Source: Bacteroides sp. (GTDB lineage Bacteria > Bacteroidota > Bacteroidia > Bacteroidales > Muribaculaceae). Taken from it: DNA of 48,973 bases. Position numbers and translations under genes: made by a program. The stretch lies in contig JAAVCG010000040.1 in assembly GCA_014802435.1 (NCBI GenBank), positions 1 through 48,973 on the forward strand, written 5' to 3'. The notes below the pieces were generated by a model. The model did no database searches, was not told the origin of the DNA, and worked only from the letters and a program-made list of their open reading frames with translations. Below, one piece after another: positions 35,639 to 45,674 of the stretch (its first letter is position 1; the number at the start of each line of letters is the position of its first letter).

Positions 35639-36514
35639 ATGAAAATACTCATAACAGGCGCAAACGGACAGTTAGGCAAAGCCCTGCGCAAAGTGCTGAA
35701 TGATTCCCCCCTGGCGTCATCAGCCGTCTATGCTGACCATGCCGACCTCGACATTACTAACAGCGAGCAACTTAACCGCATGATTGAAGATGAGGGAATT
35801 ACCCACATTGTCAATTGCGCGGCTTTCACTGATGTTGACCGCGCGGAGGAAGACAAGGCCGCATGCACCGCCGTCAATAATGACGCCGCAAAAAAATTAG
35901 CCCTCGCCGCTGATAGTTTCGGCGCGAAAATCATTCATATATCAACGGACTTCGTCTTTGACGGCCTCACCCATTGCGCCTACTCTGAAAGCGCCAAGGT
36001 CAACCCCATTAACCATTACGGCACCTCCAAGCGTGCCGGCGAAACGGCCCTGCTCGCCCTCGCCCCGGAGAGCATCATTATCCGCACATCCTGGCTCTAC
36101 AATCTCGAAACAGAAAATAACTTCCCCGCAAGAATCATTCGCAAGGCCCGCGAGGAAAAGTCACTCAATGTGGTCGACGACCAAATCGGCTCGCCCACAA
36201 ACGCCCATGACCTGGCCCGCGCCATCCTGAAGATTCTATCCACTCCCCAGTGGTTTCCCGGAATCTATCATTACTGCAATTCCGGGCTCTGCTCCCGCTA
36301 TGACTTCGCAAAGGCCGTTCTGCGTCTGGCCGGGCTAAACGGGCAGGTGGACCTCCGCCCCGTCAGCTCTGACAGTTTTGCCGCCGGAGCCGGAACCAAA
36401 CGCCCCCCGTTTTCAGCACTTAACACTTCTAAAATCAGACTCACCTATGGAGTTGAAACCCCTCACTGGGTTGACTCCCTGAATAACGCAATTACTTATG
36501 GCAACATTAACTGA
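35639..36514 (+). CDS. rfbD: dTDP-4-dehydrorhamnose reductase
   Basis: A 291-aa NADPH-dependent short-chain dehydrogenase that makes dTDP-L-rhamnose, the last step of the pathway. Rossmann motif G7-x2-G10-x2-G13 ([12 protein letters not shown]), [24 protein letters not shown], and the catalytic Y127-x3-K131 ([10 protein letters not shown]). The [10 protein letters not shown] block is typical. The rest of the rml set (rfbA, rfbB, rfbC) is not in the window. It overlaps prfC by 17 bases. Confidence 0.93.
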   Translation: MKILITGANGQLGKALRKVLNDSPLASSAVYADHADLDITNSEQLNRMIEDEGITHIVNCAAFTDVDRAEEDKAACTAVNNDAAKKLALAADSFGAKIIHISTDFVFDGLTHCAYSESAKVNPINHYGTSKRAGETALLALAPESIIIRTSWLYNLETENNFPARIIRKAREEKSLNVVDDQIGSPTNAHDLARAILKILSTPQWFPGIYHYCNSGLCSRYDFAKAVLRLAGLNGQVDLRPVSSDSFAAGAGTKRPPFSALNTSKIRLTYGVETPHWVDSLNNAITYGNIN

Positions 36515-38078
36515 CGAAATAGCTCGCCGACGCACATTCGCCATCATCTCTCACCCTGACGCCGGCAAAACAACTCTGACCGAAAAGCTCCTCCTCTTTG
36601 GCGGCGCTATCCACATTGCCGGTGCCGTCAAGAGCAACAAAATCAAGAAAACGGCCACTTCCGACTGGATGGAAATTGAAAAACAGAGAGGAATCTCCGT
36701 CGCTACTTCCGTCATGGGTTTCAACTATGGTGACTACAAAATCAACATCCTTGATACTCCAGGCCACCAGGACTTTGCCGAAGATACTTACCGCACTCTG
36801 ACCGCCGTTGACTCCGTAATCATCGTGGTCGACGTTGCAAAAGGCGTCGAACAGCAAACACGCCGACTCATGGAAGTTTGCCGCATGCGTAACACTCCCG
36901 TGATTATCTTTGTCAATAAACTTGACCGCGAGGGTCGCGACCCCTTTGAGATTCTCGATGAACTCGAAGCAGAGCTGAAAATCTCCGTCCGCCCCCTCTC
37001 ATGGCCAATCAACATAGGCGCTAAGTTCAAGGGGGTCTATAACATCTATGAACACTCCCTTGACCTCTTCACTCCTAACAAGCAGAAAGTCAGCGAGCGA
37101 GTTGAAATTTCCGATATCAATGACCCCGCCATCGATGAAGCCGTAGGCGCCGCCGATGCCGCCAAACTCCGTGATGACCTTGAACTCATTGAGGGCGTCT
37201 ATCCCGAGTTCAACGTTGAGGAATATCGTGAAGGCCTCGTCGCCCCGGTCTTCTTCGGCTCCGCGCTCAACACCTTCGGAGTCAAGGAACTGCTTGACTG
37301 CTTCGTTAAAATTGCCCCGGCGCCCAAACCCGTGCAGGCCGAGGAGCGCACGGTCAACCCCGCCGAGGAGGCTTTCAGCGGCTTCGTATTCAAGATTCAC
37401 GCTAACATGGACCCCAACCATCGCTCTTGTATCGCCTTCGTCAAGGTCTGCTCCGGAAAATTCGAGCGAAACGCCCCCTATAAGCATATCCGCTCCGGAA
37501 AAACCCTCCGATTTGCAGCCCCCACGGCCTTCATGGCTCAGAAAAAAAACATTGTCGACGAAGCATTCCCCGGCGATATTGTCGGCATTCCTGACACCGG
37601 AACATTCAAAATCGGCGATACCCTGACCGCCGGCGAGGACCTCCACTTCAAGGGGCTCCCCTCATTCTCGCCCGAACTCTTCAAATATATTGAAAATGAG
37701 GACCCCATGAAGTCAAAACAGCTCGAAAAAGGCATTCAGCAACTCATGGACGAGGGCGTCGCCCAGCTCTTTGTCAATCAGTTCAATGGCCGCAAAATTA
37801 TCGGCACTGTCGGCCAGCTCCAGTTTGAGGTTATCCAGTATCGTCTGCTCCATGAATATGGTGCACAATGCCGCTGGGAACCAATCTCGCTCTATAAAGC
37901 CTGCTGGATTGAAAGTGACAATCCCGAAGCCCTCGCTGCTTTCAAGAAACGCAAACACCAGTTCATGGCCATTGACCGCGAAGGGCGCGACGTCTTCCTC
38001 GCTGATTCCGGCTATGTGCTCACCATGGCACGCCAGGACTTCCCCGAAATAAACTTCCATTTCTCCTCTGAATTCTGA
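36498..38078 (+). CDS. prfC: Peptide chain release factor 3
   Basis: A 526-aa GTPase that recycles RF1 and RF2 from the ribosome. G1 is SHPDAGKT (18-25), G3 is DTPGH (86-90), G4 is NKLD (140-143); switch I has [13 protein letters not shown]. The length is right (E. coli 529). The start lies inside the end of rfbD. It ends with TGA sharing its last A with the next ATG. Confidence 0.97.
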   Translation: MATLTDEIARRRTFAIISHPDAGKTTLTEKLLLFGGAIHIAGAVKSNKIKKTATSDWMEIEKQRGISVATSVMGFNYGDYKINILDTPGHQDFAEDTYRTLTAVDSVIIVVDVAKGVEQQTRRLMEVCRMRNTPVIIFVNKLDREGRDPFEILDELEAELKISVRPLSWPINIGAKFKGVYNIYEHSLDLFTPNKQKVSERVEISDINDPAIDEAVGAADAAKLRDDLELIEGVYPEFNVEEYREGLVAPVFFGSALNTFGVKELLDCFVKIAPAPKPVQAEERTVNPAEEAFSGFVFKIHANMDPNHRSCIAFVKVCSGKFERNAPYKHIRSGKTLRFAAPTAFMAQKKNIVDEAFPGDIVGIPDTGTFKIGDTLTAGEDLHFKGLPSFSPELFKYIENEDPMKSKQLEKGIQQLMDEGVAQLFVNQFNGRKIIGTVGQLQFEVIQYRLLHEYGAQCRWEPISLYKACWIESDNPEALAAFKKRKHQFMAIDREGRDVFLADSGYVLTMARQDFPEINFHFSSEF

Positions 38079-39496
38079 TGAAAAAAAGAGTCTGCATCAC
38101 CGGAGCCACCGGAACAATGGGCATGGCCACTCTGCGCGAATTCCTCGACCGCACGGACCGTTTTGACATCGTCATCCTCGCCCGCCCCGGAAAGAAAAAT
38201 GAACGCAAACTCGCCCCGTTTCTCGCCCGCAAGGGATTTGAAGTCGTCTGGGGCGACCTGACGAATCTTGACGACGTCAAGCGCGCTGTCAAGGGGGCCG
38301 ACTTCGTTCTCCATATTGGCGGAATGGTCTCTCCGGCTGCTGACTATTTCCCCGAAAAGACCCTGAAAGTCAACGTTCTGGCCGCTGAAAACGTGGCCCG
38401 CGCCGTCCTTGAAGGCGATAATGCCGATAATTGCGGAGTGGTCTATATCGGCTCCGTGGCCCAAAGCGGCGACCGGCGCCCGCCCCTCCACTGGGGAAGA
38501 ACCGGCGACCCTCTCGCCGCATCCGAGGGCGATGCCTACGCCCTGTCAAAAATTCGCGCCGAACTCGCAATAGTTGACTCCGGTCTGAAAAAATGGACCT
38601 GCCTGCGCCAAACCGGTATCCTCTATCCCGGTCTGCTCTTCAAGGGCTCTGACCCAATCACATTCCATGTCCCCCTGCGCGGAGTCCTTGAATGGGCCAC
38701 TGACGAAGACTCCGGCCGACTCATGGCCAATATCTGTGAGGAGTCAACTCCCGCCGAGTTCTGGAACGGCTTCTATAACATCGGCTCCGGAAAATCTTAC
38801 CGACTCACTAACTATGAGTTTGAAAAACTCCTCCTCAAAGCCCTTGGCTGTCCCCCGCCTCATAAATCATTCCGCGCTGAATGGTTTGCCACTCAGAACT
38901 TCCATGGCCAATGGTGGCAAGACTCTGACCGCCTTGAAGAACTCGTCCCCTTCCGCAGCGGCGAAAGTTGCGACGATTATTTCCGCCGTCTGGCCCGGAT
39001 GGTCCCCTGGTACTTCAAACTCGCGCCCCTGGCCCCGGCGCCTCTGGTCCGAATGGGCATGAAATGGGTTGCCGGACGCAATGCACTTGGCCCTCTCCAC
39101 TGGCGCAAACACAATAATCAGCACCGAATCCACATCCATTTCGGCTCGCTCCAAGAATGGGACGCAATCCCCTCGTGGGCCGACCAACTCCCTGAGCTTG
39201 AGCAATATCCGGCAAATGAACCCCGCGACCGACGCAATCCCCCCTACGAGCCCGTTCTTGACCATGGGTTCGACGAATCAAAGCCCCGCAACGAGCTGAA
39301 TATCACCGATATGCAAGCAAAAGCCGCCCACGAAGGCGGAAAATGCCTCTCAACGGAAATGCCCCCCGGCAACCTCGCCGATAAACTCCGCTGGCAATGC
39401 TCATGCGGCCACGAATTCGACGCCTCCCCCCTCGCCGTCCTCTTCGGCGGCCACTGGTGCCCAACCTGCCTAACCGCCCGCATCCTCACCAAATGA
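38078..39496 (+). CDS. NAD-dependent epimerase/dehydratase with C-terminal zinc ribbon
   Basis: A 472-aa extended SDR protein. GxxGxxG at G9-x2-G12-x2-G15 (ITGATGTMGM) and the catalytic Y154-x3-K158 (GDAYALSKIRAE). Beyond the SDR core (about 1-300) is an extra region of about 140 residues that ends in a four-cysteine zinc-ribbon: C441-x-C443 and C461-x2-C464, with CGHEFDASPLAVLFGGHWCP between. Fused ribbons of this kind are not part of the usual epimerase family. The substrate is unknown. It overlaps prfC by one base and the next gene by four. The coding strand is extremely rich in C. Confidence 0.8.
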   Translation: MKKRVCITGATGTMGMATLREFLDRTDRFDIVILARPGKKNERKLAPFLARKGFEVVWGDLTNLDDVKRAVKGADFVLHIGGMVSPAADYFPEKTLKVNVLAAENVARAVLEGDNADNCGVVYIGSVAQSGDRRPPLHWGRTGDPLAASEGDAYALSKIRAELAIVDSGLKKWTCLRQTGILYPGLLFKGSDPITFHVPLRGVLEWATDEDSGRLMANICEESTPAEFWNGFYNIGSGKSYRLTNYEFEKLLLKALGCPPPHKSFRAEWFATQNFHGQWWQDSDRLEELVPFRSGESCDDYFRRLARMVPWYFKLAPLAPAPLVRMGMKWVAGRNALGPLHWRKHNNQHRIHIHFGSLQEWDAIPSWADQLPELEQYPANEPRDRRNPPYEPVLDHGFDESKPRNELNITDMQAKAAHEGGKCLSTEMPPGNLADKLRWQCSCGHEFDASPLAVLFGGHWCPTCLTARILTK

Positions 39497-40329
39497 AACC
39501 TCTCATCATATTCCTATTATCGCTCCTTTTCTCAGGCTTAGCTCGCGCTGAGGTCGGGTATGCTATGATTGCGGAGGAGGGTGATTCTCTGGCGGTGAAT
39601 GATGAGGAGAAGTTCCCGATGATGAGCGTCTTTAAGCTCCATCAGGCGGTGGCTTTGCTTCATCTTTTTGAGCAGACGGGGCAGTCTATTGACAGCATCG
39701 TTGAGATTCCACGCGCGGAATTGAATCCGCTGACGTGGTCGCCGATGTTGAAAGAGAATCCCGACTCGATTATCCGCCTGCCTATTCGCCGGCTGCTAAC
39801 TTATACGCTCACTCAGAGCGACAACAATGCGAGCAATTACCTTTTTGACCACATCCAGTCGGTCAACGACGCTGACAGCTATATAGCCTCCCTGATTCCC
39901 AGGAGCAGTTTCCGGATGGAGGTCACTGAAAATCAGATGTTTGAGAATCATGCGTTGGCCGGCCGGAATTATTCATCGCCCTCCGGCGCGGCTTTGCTGA
40001 TTAAGACCCTCTTCACCGACTCCATTCTCAATCCTCAGCATAGCGAATTTCTGCAATCAACCCTGCGCGAATGTCAAACCGGCTCTGACCGCATCTCCGA
40101 GGCCTTTGCCGACATTCCCGGAGTCAAAATCGCCCATAAAACAGGCTCCGGATTCCGCGATGAAAATGGTCTCCTCACCGCTCATAACGACGTCGCTCTC
40201 ATTGAGTTACCCAATGGCCGAAGGATAGCAATCGCCATCTTCGTCAAGGACTTTGACGGATGCGACGAGGAGGCCTCAGGACTCATCCGACGAATCGCCG
40301 CCGAGATGAGATTGAGGGCGCGGATTTGA
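39493..40329 (+). CDS. CfxA-like class A (subclass A2) beta-lactamase, short N-terminus
   Basis: A 278-aa serine beta-lactamase homologue exported by a signal peptide (MKPLIIFLLSLLFSGLARA). The active-site motifs are complete: S45-V-F-K48, S109-D-N111, E146 in TENQMF, and K216-T-G218. The text matches CfxA closely (FPMMSVFKLHQAVAL, TWSPMLK, YTLTQSDNNASN, SLIPRSSF, LTAHNDVALIELPN). After the signal peptide only about 26 residues precede the active Ser, against about 60 in CfxA, so the N-terminal helix is missing. The ATG at 39493 overlaps the epimerase end by four bases and is the only sound start. The first half uses G-rich codons, unlike the C-rich gene before it, a possible sign of transfer. 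Activity may be on beta-lactams or other peptides; it is not shown by sequence alone. Confidence 0.85.
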   Translation: MKPLIIFLLSLLFSGLARAEVGYAMIAEEGDSLAVNDEEKFPMMSVFKLHQAVALLHLFEQTGQSIDSIVEIPRAELNPLTWSPMLKENPDSIIRLPIRRLLTYTLTQSDNNASNYLFDHIQSVNDADSYIASLIPRSSFRMEVTENQMFENHALAGRNYSSPSGAALLIKTLFTDSILNPQHSEFLQSTLRECQTGSDRISEAFADIPGVKIAHKTGSGFRDENGLLTAHNDVALIELPNGRRIAIAIFVKDFDGCDEEASGLIRRIAAEMRLRARI

Positions 40330-41385
40330 GATATAGCGCTCATAATAAGCCATAATCAGCGATGTCACAGGCAACGCTATAATCATGCCGATAATCCCTA
40401 AGAGCGAACCCCAGACGGAAAGCGACAACAGTATAACCGCCGGATTCAGACCCATTTCCTTGCCCATGATGTGAGGCGTCAGAACATAGTCACAAACGCT
40501 CTGGCTGCAAACGTAGACCAACAGCGACTTGCCGAAAAGGCTCATGAAACTAACCCCGCCCCCAAGGGAATAAATAAAGCAAATAACTGCCACGGGAACC
40601 AACGTAACATACTGGAAATAAGGAATCATATAAAGCAAGCCGACAAGAACTCCCATAGGGATGGCCAACGGTAGCCCGACGATGGAGAACCCTATGCAGT
40701 AAAACACCATGGCACACAGGGCCACGCAGCCCTGACCGCGAAAATAGTGATTCATACTCTCCTGAACCTCACGAACTATCCCCATAACTCCCGGCCGATA
40801 CTTATAAGGGATAATCAGCTTGAACCCGCGTACAATCTGAGGGTAATCAATCAGAATAAACAGCACATAAATCAGCGTCAATGCCCACGACAGAGCCTGG
40901 AAAATCACTCCTAACGATTCATCAAGGAGCGATGAACCGCGGCTGATAAGTGTTGACAGATGGAATTCCGAGAGCATTGATTTAAGCTCCTCCGGGCTGA
41001 ATTTGCGCTCTACGAAGTCAACTACTCCCGCAAACTCCGCCGGCAACGGCCGCTGACCGGTGCGAATCTCGCGGAGAATCGCGCCCAGGGAATCCAGTTC
41101 CTTGACCACCTGAGGCATGAATATCCAAACGACGGCAACCACAACTATCAGAACCTCCAAAACAGTCATAATCGAGGCCAATATTCGCCCCTTACGCCTG
41201 ATCAGTCGGCGGTTACGTTCAACCAGCGGTTGAAGCAGATAAGCAACAAAGCAGGCCACGAAAAACGGCAGCAAGACATCGCTCAGATAGACAAGGAGCC
41301 AAACAAGCACCCCGCCTATGGCGAGACCGATAATCAGCTGCATAATCCGGTCAGCAGTCCAAAAGGTCATTCCCTGAGTCTTCAT
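40276..41385 (-). CDS. AI-2E family transporter
   Basis: A 369-aa UPF0118/PerM-type membrane protein. The ATG at 41385 is chosen over a TTG 12 codons upstream. About eight spans: the N-terminal pair (MQLIIGLAIGGVLVWLLVYL, LLPFFVACFVAYLLQPLV), the soluble helical insert (VDFVERKFSPEELKSML), and the C-terminal spans with the LGLNPAVI-like motif (MGLNPAVILLSLSVWGSLLG). Family members are proposed to export AI-2 or act as Na+/H+ antiporters; the substrate here is unknown. Its last 54 bases overlap the 3' end of the convergent beta-lactamase gene. Confidence 0.85.
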   Translation of the reverse strand: MKTQGMTFWTADRIMQLIIGLAIGGVLVWLLVYLSDVLLPFFVACFVAYLLQPLVERNRRLIRRKGRILASIMTVLEVLIVVVAVVWIFMPQVVKELDSLGAILREIRTGQRPLPAEFAGVVDFVERKFSPEELKSMLSEFHLSTLISRGSSLLDESLGVIFQALSWALTLIYVLFILIDYPQIVRGFKLIIPYKYRPGVMGIVREVQESMNHYFRGQGCVALCAMVFYCIGFSIVGLPLAIPMGVLVGLLYMIPYFQYVTLVPVAVICFIYSLGGGVSFMSLFGKSLLVYVCSQSVCDYVLTPHIMGKEMGLNPAVILLSLSVWGSLLGIIGMIIALPVTSLIMAYYERYISNPRPQSHLGGDSSDES

Positions 41386-41449
41386 AAATAAATAGGTTTT
41401 TAACTTCCTAACGCTCGGCAATCCTCATTGGTTCAGCCCCGGAAATAAG

Positions 41450-41478
41450 TCAGGGAGGCCCGCAATGGACCTCCCTGA
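41450..41478 (-). terminator. Terminator of gapA
   Basis: A perfect 9-bp stem TCAGGGAGG (41450-41458) with CCTCCCTGA (41470-41478), 41 bases past the gapA stop. The downstream T stretch on the minus strand is short. Confidence 0.7.
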
Positions 41479-41518
41479 GGGGAATATTTCTGTTTAAGAA
41501 AGTGTTGCGGCAGAGAAA

Positions 41519-42532
<1,014 letters not shown>

Positions 42533-42588
42533 TTACTTAATGTTTTATTAGTATTGGGTTTTAAAAATTTGCTTGAATTTCAGCACTG

Positions 42589-42619
42589 CAAATTTACAAA
42601 AACTTTTTGCAACGCGCAA
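42589..42619 (-). promoter_or_regulatory. Promoter of gapA
   Basis: On the minus strand TTG (42619-42617), exactly 20 bp, TAAATTTG (42596-42589), 62 bases before the ATG at 42526. Confidence 0.75.
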
Positions 42620-42660
42620 TAATTGAACCGTTTTTTTAGCATTTATTAAACGATTTTTTA

Positions 42661-44037
42661 TCAAACCGTCAATCCAAACGCGCTCAGATGGCTGAGAAAC
42701 CACGATGATATACCCATATAGATGACCATACCGATAATATCGTTGGTGATGGAGATAAACGGCCCCGTGGCAAGCGCCGGGTCTATTTTCAGCTTTTCAA
42801 GCGTCAGCGGAACAAACGTGCCAAACACCGAGGCGAATATCACCACGGCAAACAAACTCAGCGCGACGGCTATCGTCGTTACCTGACTGGCGCCCAGCCG
42901 GAAACAGTTATAGATAAACACGAGCAGCGCTATGATCGACGCATTGAGCAGCCCGACGCCTATTTCCTTAAAAACCTGCTTCGAAGCATGCGCAATGTTC
43001 AATGAGCCGTTGGCAAGACCTTGAACAACGATTGCGCTCGACTGAATGCCGACGTTACCGCCCGTGCCGCCAATCAACGGAATGAAGAGAGCCATGGCCG
43101 GATTTGTGGCGAAACCCGCCTCAAAGTTCCCCAGAATCATAGAGTTACCGATGCCACCCGCAATCCCTATCAGAAGCCACGGAAGGCGTGCCTTGGTCTG
43201 CGCAAACCAGGAGTCGTCAGTCTCAACGTCTGATGACAGACCTGACGCCAACTGATAATCGCGCTCGGCGCTTTCGCGGACCGTATCCATCACGTCGTCA
43301 AACGTAATCTGACCGACGAGCCTGCCAACGGCATCGATTACCGGCATCGCAACGATGTCATATTTCTCAAAATCCTGCGCGACGTCGTCAACCGGAGTGT
43401 CCGTCTTGACGCTCACCGGATCTTCCTCCATCACGTGTTTAATCTTGCTGACCGAGGGATGGGTAAGCATCTTTTTCAGCGGCAAAACCCCGCGCAGACG
43501 CTCGTCATTATCAACAACATAGACATAATATATCTCATCTAATTCCTCGGCCTGAAGACGCATTTCCTTAATGCACTCAGGCATTGACCAGTTTTCATTG
43601 ACGACTATCATCTCCGTGCCCATCAAGGCGCCGGCAGTCCCTTCGTCATACTTCATCAGGTCAATGATATCGCCCGCCTGCTCAACGTCGTCGAGCTTCG
43701 AGAGCACCTCCTCCTGGTCTTCCTTGTCCATCTCGGCAAGCACGTCAGCAGCATCGTCCGTATCCATATGGTCAATCTGCTTGGCAATCACCTCATTGGG
43801 AAGCGCATCAAGGAGCTTGCGCCTATCATCCTCATCAAGCTCAAGAAGAACGTCGGCAGCCGTTTCCTCGTCAAGAAGCTTATAGAGGAACTCGGCCTGA
43901 CGGAGGTCAAGATCCTGATAGAGTTCAGCAATATCTGCCGGATGGAGCGACTCCAATTCCTTGCGAGCCGCCTCCGTATCGCCGCGAGATATTATCTCGC
44001 GAATCTTCTCCAAATATTCAGGGCTATATTCCTTCAT
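42661..44037 (-). CDS. mgtE: Magnesium transporter MgtE
   Basis: A 458-aa Mg2+ channel. The ATG at 44037 is chosen because the promoter box at 44049-44056 excludes the upstream 24 codons. The cytoplasmic N domain (about 1-125, LHPADIAELYQDLD, LLELDEDDRRKLLDALPNE, MDTDDAADVLAEM) and tandem CBS domains (about 130-255) sense Mg2+. The membrane part (from about 285) has five spans with the channel-lining PLIGGTGGNVGIQSSAIVVQ and SITNDIIGMVIYMGISSW. The length is typical (about 450). Confidence 0.95.
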   Translation of the reverse strand: MKEYSPEYLEKIREIISRGDTEAARKELESLHPADIAELYQDLDLRQAEFLYKLLDEETAADVLLELDEDDRRKLLDALPNEVIAKQIDHMDTDDAADVLAEMDKEDQEEVLSKLDDVEQAGDIIDLMKYDEGTAGALMGTEMIVVNENWSMPECIKEMRLQAEELDEIYYVYVVDNDERLRGVLPLKKMLTHPSVSKIKHVMEEDPVSVKTDTPVDDVAQDFEKYDIVAMPVIDAVGRLVGQITFDDVMDTVRESAERDYQLASGLSSDVETDDSWFAQTKARLPWLLIGIAGGIGNSMILGNFEAGFATNPAMALFIPLIGGTGGNVGIQSSAIVVQGLANGSLNIAHASKQVFKEIGVGLLNASIIALLVFIYNCFRLGASQVTTIAVALSLFAVVIFASVFGTFVPLTLEKLKIDPALATGPFISITNDIIGMVIYMGISSWFLSHLSAFGLTV

Positions 44038-44048
44038 AAAAAACGCCG

Positions 44049-44079
44049 CAAAGGTACAAAAAATATATGAAAAAACAAA
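44049..44079 (-). promoter_or_regulatory. Promoter of mgtE
   Basis: On the minus strand TTTG (44079-44076), 19 bp, TACCTTTG (44056-44049), only 11 nt before the ATG at 44037. The leader would be about five nt, so a long Mg2+ riboswitch leader is excluded if this is the promoter used. Confidence 0.7.
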
Positions 44080-44121
44080 ACCCGCAAAGCCCGATTCCCC
44101 CTCCCCCACCCCACAACACCC

Positions 44122-44151
44122 CTATGGAAAGGCGGATTCCGATCCGCCGCC
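44122..44151. repeat. Palindromic repeat A, single copy
   Basis: CTATGGAAA followed by GGCGGAT-TCCG-ATCCGCC-GCC, identical to the copy at 2596. It lies between the divergent mgtE and ATPase genes. Confidence 0.85.
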
Positions 44152-44174
44152 CCCGCCAAACCCAGACTCCGATA

Positions 44175-44262
44175 CACGTTTTTCGTCCCTAAAATGTGCA
44201 TCCACTCACATTTTTCGTCCCTAAAATGTGTAAACCCTCACGTTTTTCGTCCCTAAAATGTG
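44175..44262 (+). repeat. Three 24-bp iterons at 32-bp spacing
   Basis: Copies at 44175-44198, 44207-44230 and 44239-44262, separated by 8-bp spacers of unlike sequence, so the period is exactly 32 bp, close to three helix turns. Each unit has the 8-bp arm CAC(G/A)TTTT, the centre TCGTCCCT and the arm AAAATGTG. In copy 2 the arms are a perfect inverted repeat; copies 1 and 3 share one G-for-A change. The array ends 10 bp before the -33 element of the next gene. The arrangement suggests cooperative protein binding on one face of the DNA. Confidence 0.85.
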
Positions 44263-44272
44263 ATTACAGCCC

Positions 44273-44303
44273 TTGATTTTGTCTATTTTTATGCGTAACT
44301 TTG
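44273..44303 (+). promoter_or_regulatory. Promoter of the DUF4143 ATPase gene
   Basis: TTG (44273-44275), 20 bp, TAACTTTG (44296-44303), giving a leader of about 38 nt before the ATG at 44348. It rules out the earlier in-frame TTG start at 44273. Confidence 0.7.
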
Positions 44304-44347
44304 CAGATGATTTCTTTTCTTACACACCCGATAAAACCGCTGTAAAC

Positions 44348-45631
44348 ATGAACAGATTTGCGATTCAAGACCTCATAAAATGGAAGGATTCCGCCCGACG
44401 TAAGCCCCTGATTATTGAAGGAGCGCGCCAAGTTGGAAAGACTTGGCTCGTCATGGATTTTGCCGCAAAACACTATAAGAGCCTCGCTTACATTAATTTT
44501 GAAAACCAAAAAAATCTCCGCGATATCTTCGCTGATAATTTCAATATTGAGCGAATACTGCAAACCATCAGCATTGCAACCGGAAAAATTATTTCACCCG
44601 GTGAAACGCTCATCTTCCTTGATGAGATTCAGGAAGCCGACAACGGAGTAACAGCCCTCAAATATTTTAGCGAAAATGCTCCCGAACATCACGTAATCGC
44701 CGCCGGCAGCCTCCTCGGCATTTCCCTTCATAAACATACGTCATTTCCGGTTGGCAAAGTGCAATTTCTTACCCTCAGGCCAATGTCATTCTTTGAATTC
44801 CTTGACGCCATTGGCGAGGAAATGTTGCGCAAGGCCATTGAGGCGAAAAACCTTGATATAGCTAACTCGTTTGCATCTAAGCTAACCGAATTACTGAAAA
44901 AGTATTACTACATAGGAGGAATGCCGGAAGCCGTGCTTTCATATGTTCAGCGCCAAGACAGCAAGGAGGTACGTGCCATCCAACAAGACATTTTAAGAAG
45001 CTATGATTTAGACTTCTCCAAGCATGCACCAACGGAAATCGTGCCGCGAATCAGACAACTCTGGAACTCAATCCCCACTCAGCTTAGCCGAGAAAACCGT
45101 AAATTCATTTTCGGACTCATCAAGGAAGGGGCTCGCGCTCGCGAATATGAAGTAGCGCTTCAATGGCTCATTGACGCCGGATTAATATATAAGGTGTCAA
45201 ACGTTACTGCTCCAAGAATTCCCCTCAAAGCATATGAAGACCCTAAAGCATTTAAAATCTATGCCCTTGACTTGGGATTACTCGGGGCCATGACTGAGCT
45301 CGACGAAAAAACAATCATTGACGGCAACAGGATTTTCGTTGAATTTAAAGGCGCGCTAACCGAACAATATGTGCTGCAGGAATTAATCCTCCATCATGCC
45401 CCTTATTATTTTTCAAAAAGCAATTCAAAACTGGAAATTGACTTCTTAATTCAAATGAATGGTGAGATTGTTCCCCTGGAGGTTAAAGCGGAAGAGAACT
45501 TGAAAGCCAAGAGTTTGAGCCAATTTGTGGCCGACAATCATTCTCCCGAGGCTTACAGGCTGTCAATGTCTTCCTACCGCCGGGAATCTTGGATGACGAA
45601 TATCCCGCTTTATGCGGCTGAAACAATTTGA
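44348..45631 (+). CDS. AAA-type ATPase with DUF4143 nuclease-like domain
   Basis: A 427-aa protein starting MNRFAIQDLIKWKDSARRKP. Walker A GARQVGKT at residues 25-32, Walker B LIFLDEIQ at 88-95 with D92-E93, then the winged-helix region, YYIGGMPEAVLSY, and the C-terminal DUF4143 domain. The C-terminus has ExD (E363-I-D365) and E378-V-K380 (KLEIDFLIQMN, IVPLEVKAEEN), the PD-(D/E)xK layout of restriction-like nucleases. Multi-copy ATPases of this type are common in Bacteroidales and their role is unknown; roles in mobile DNA, defence or toxin-antitoxin-like systems have been suggested. Three iterons sit directly upstream of its promoter, making self-regulation likely. It stands between divergent mgtE and cstA on the same strand, 43 bp before cstA. 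Confidence 0.88.
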   Translation: MNRFAIQDLIKWKDSARRKPLIIEGARQVGKTWLVMDFAAKHYKSLAYINFENQKNLRDIFADNFNIERILQTISIATGKIISPGETLIFLDEIQEADNGVTALKYFSENAPEHHVIAAGSLLGISLHKHTSFPVGKVQFLTLRPMSFFEFLDAIGEEMLRKAIEAKNLDIANSFASKLTELLKKYYYIGGMPEAVLSYVQRQDSKEVRAIQQDILRSYDLDFSKHAPTEIVPRIRQLWNSIPTQLSRENRKFIFGLIKEGARAREYEVALQWLIDAGLIYKVSNVTAPRIPLKAYEDPKAFKIYALDLGLLGAMTELDEKTIIDGNRIFVEFKGALTEQYVLQELILHHAPYYFSKSNSKLEIDFLIQMNGEIVPLEVKAEENLKAKSLSQFVADNHSPEAYRLSMSSYRRESWMTNIPLYAAETI

Positions 45632-45659
45632 TTCTACCCTTGGTTTCGAAAAAAATGAT

Positions 45660-45667
45660 TAACTTTG
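45660..45667 (+). promoter_or_regulatory. -7 element of cstA-like gene
   Basis: TAACTTTG, seven nt before the ATG at 45675, which again gives a nearly leaderless mRNA. A TTG lies 17 bp upstream, a tighter spacing than usual. Confidence 0.6.
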
Positions 45668-45674
45668 CGATGTT

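Noticed and set aside
44038-44121. Possible Mg2+ riboswitch before mgtE
   Set aside because: The likely transcript starts about five bases before the ATG, leaving no leader to fold.
44175-44262. Possible CRISPR array
   Set aside because: Only three repeats of 24 bp with 8-bp spacers, far too short, and no cas genes; a phased operator-type iteron array fits better.
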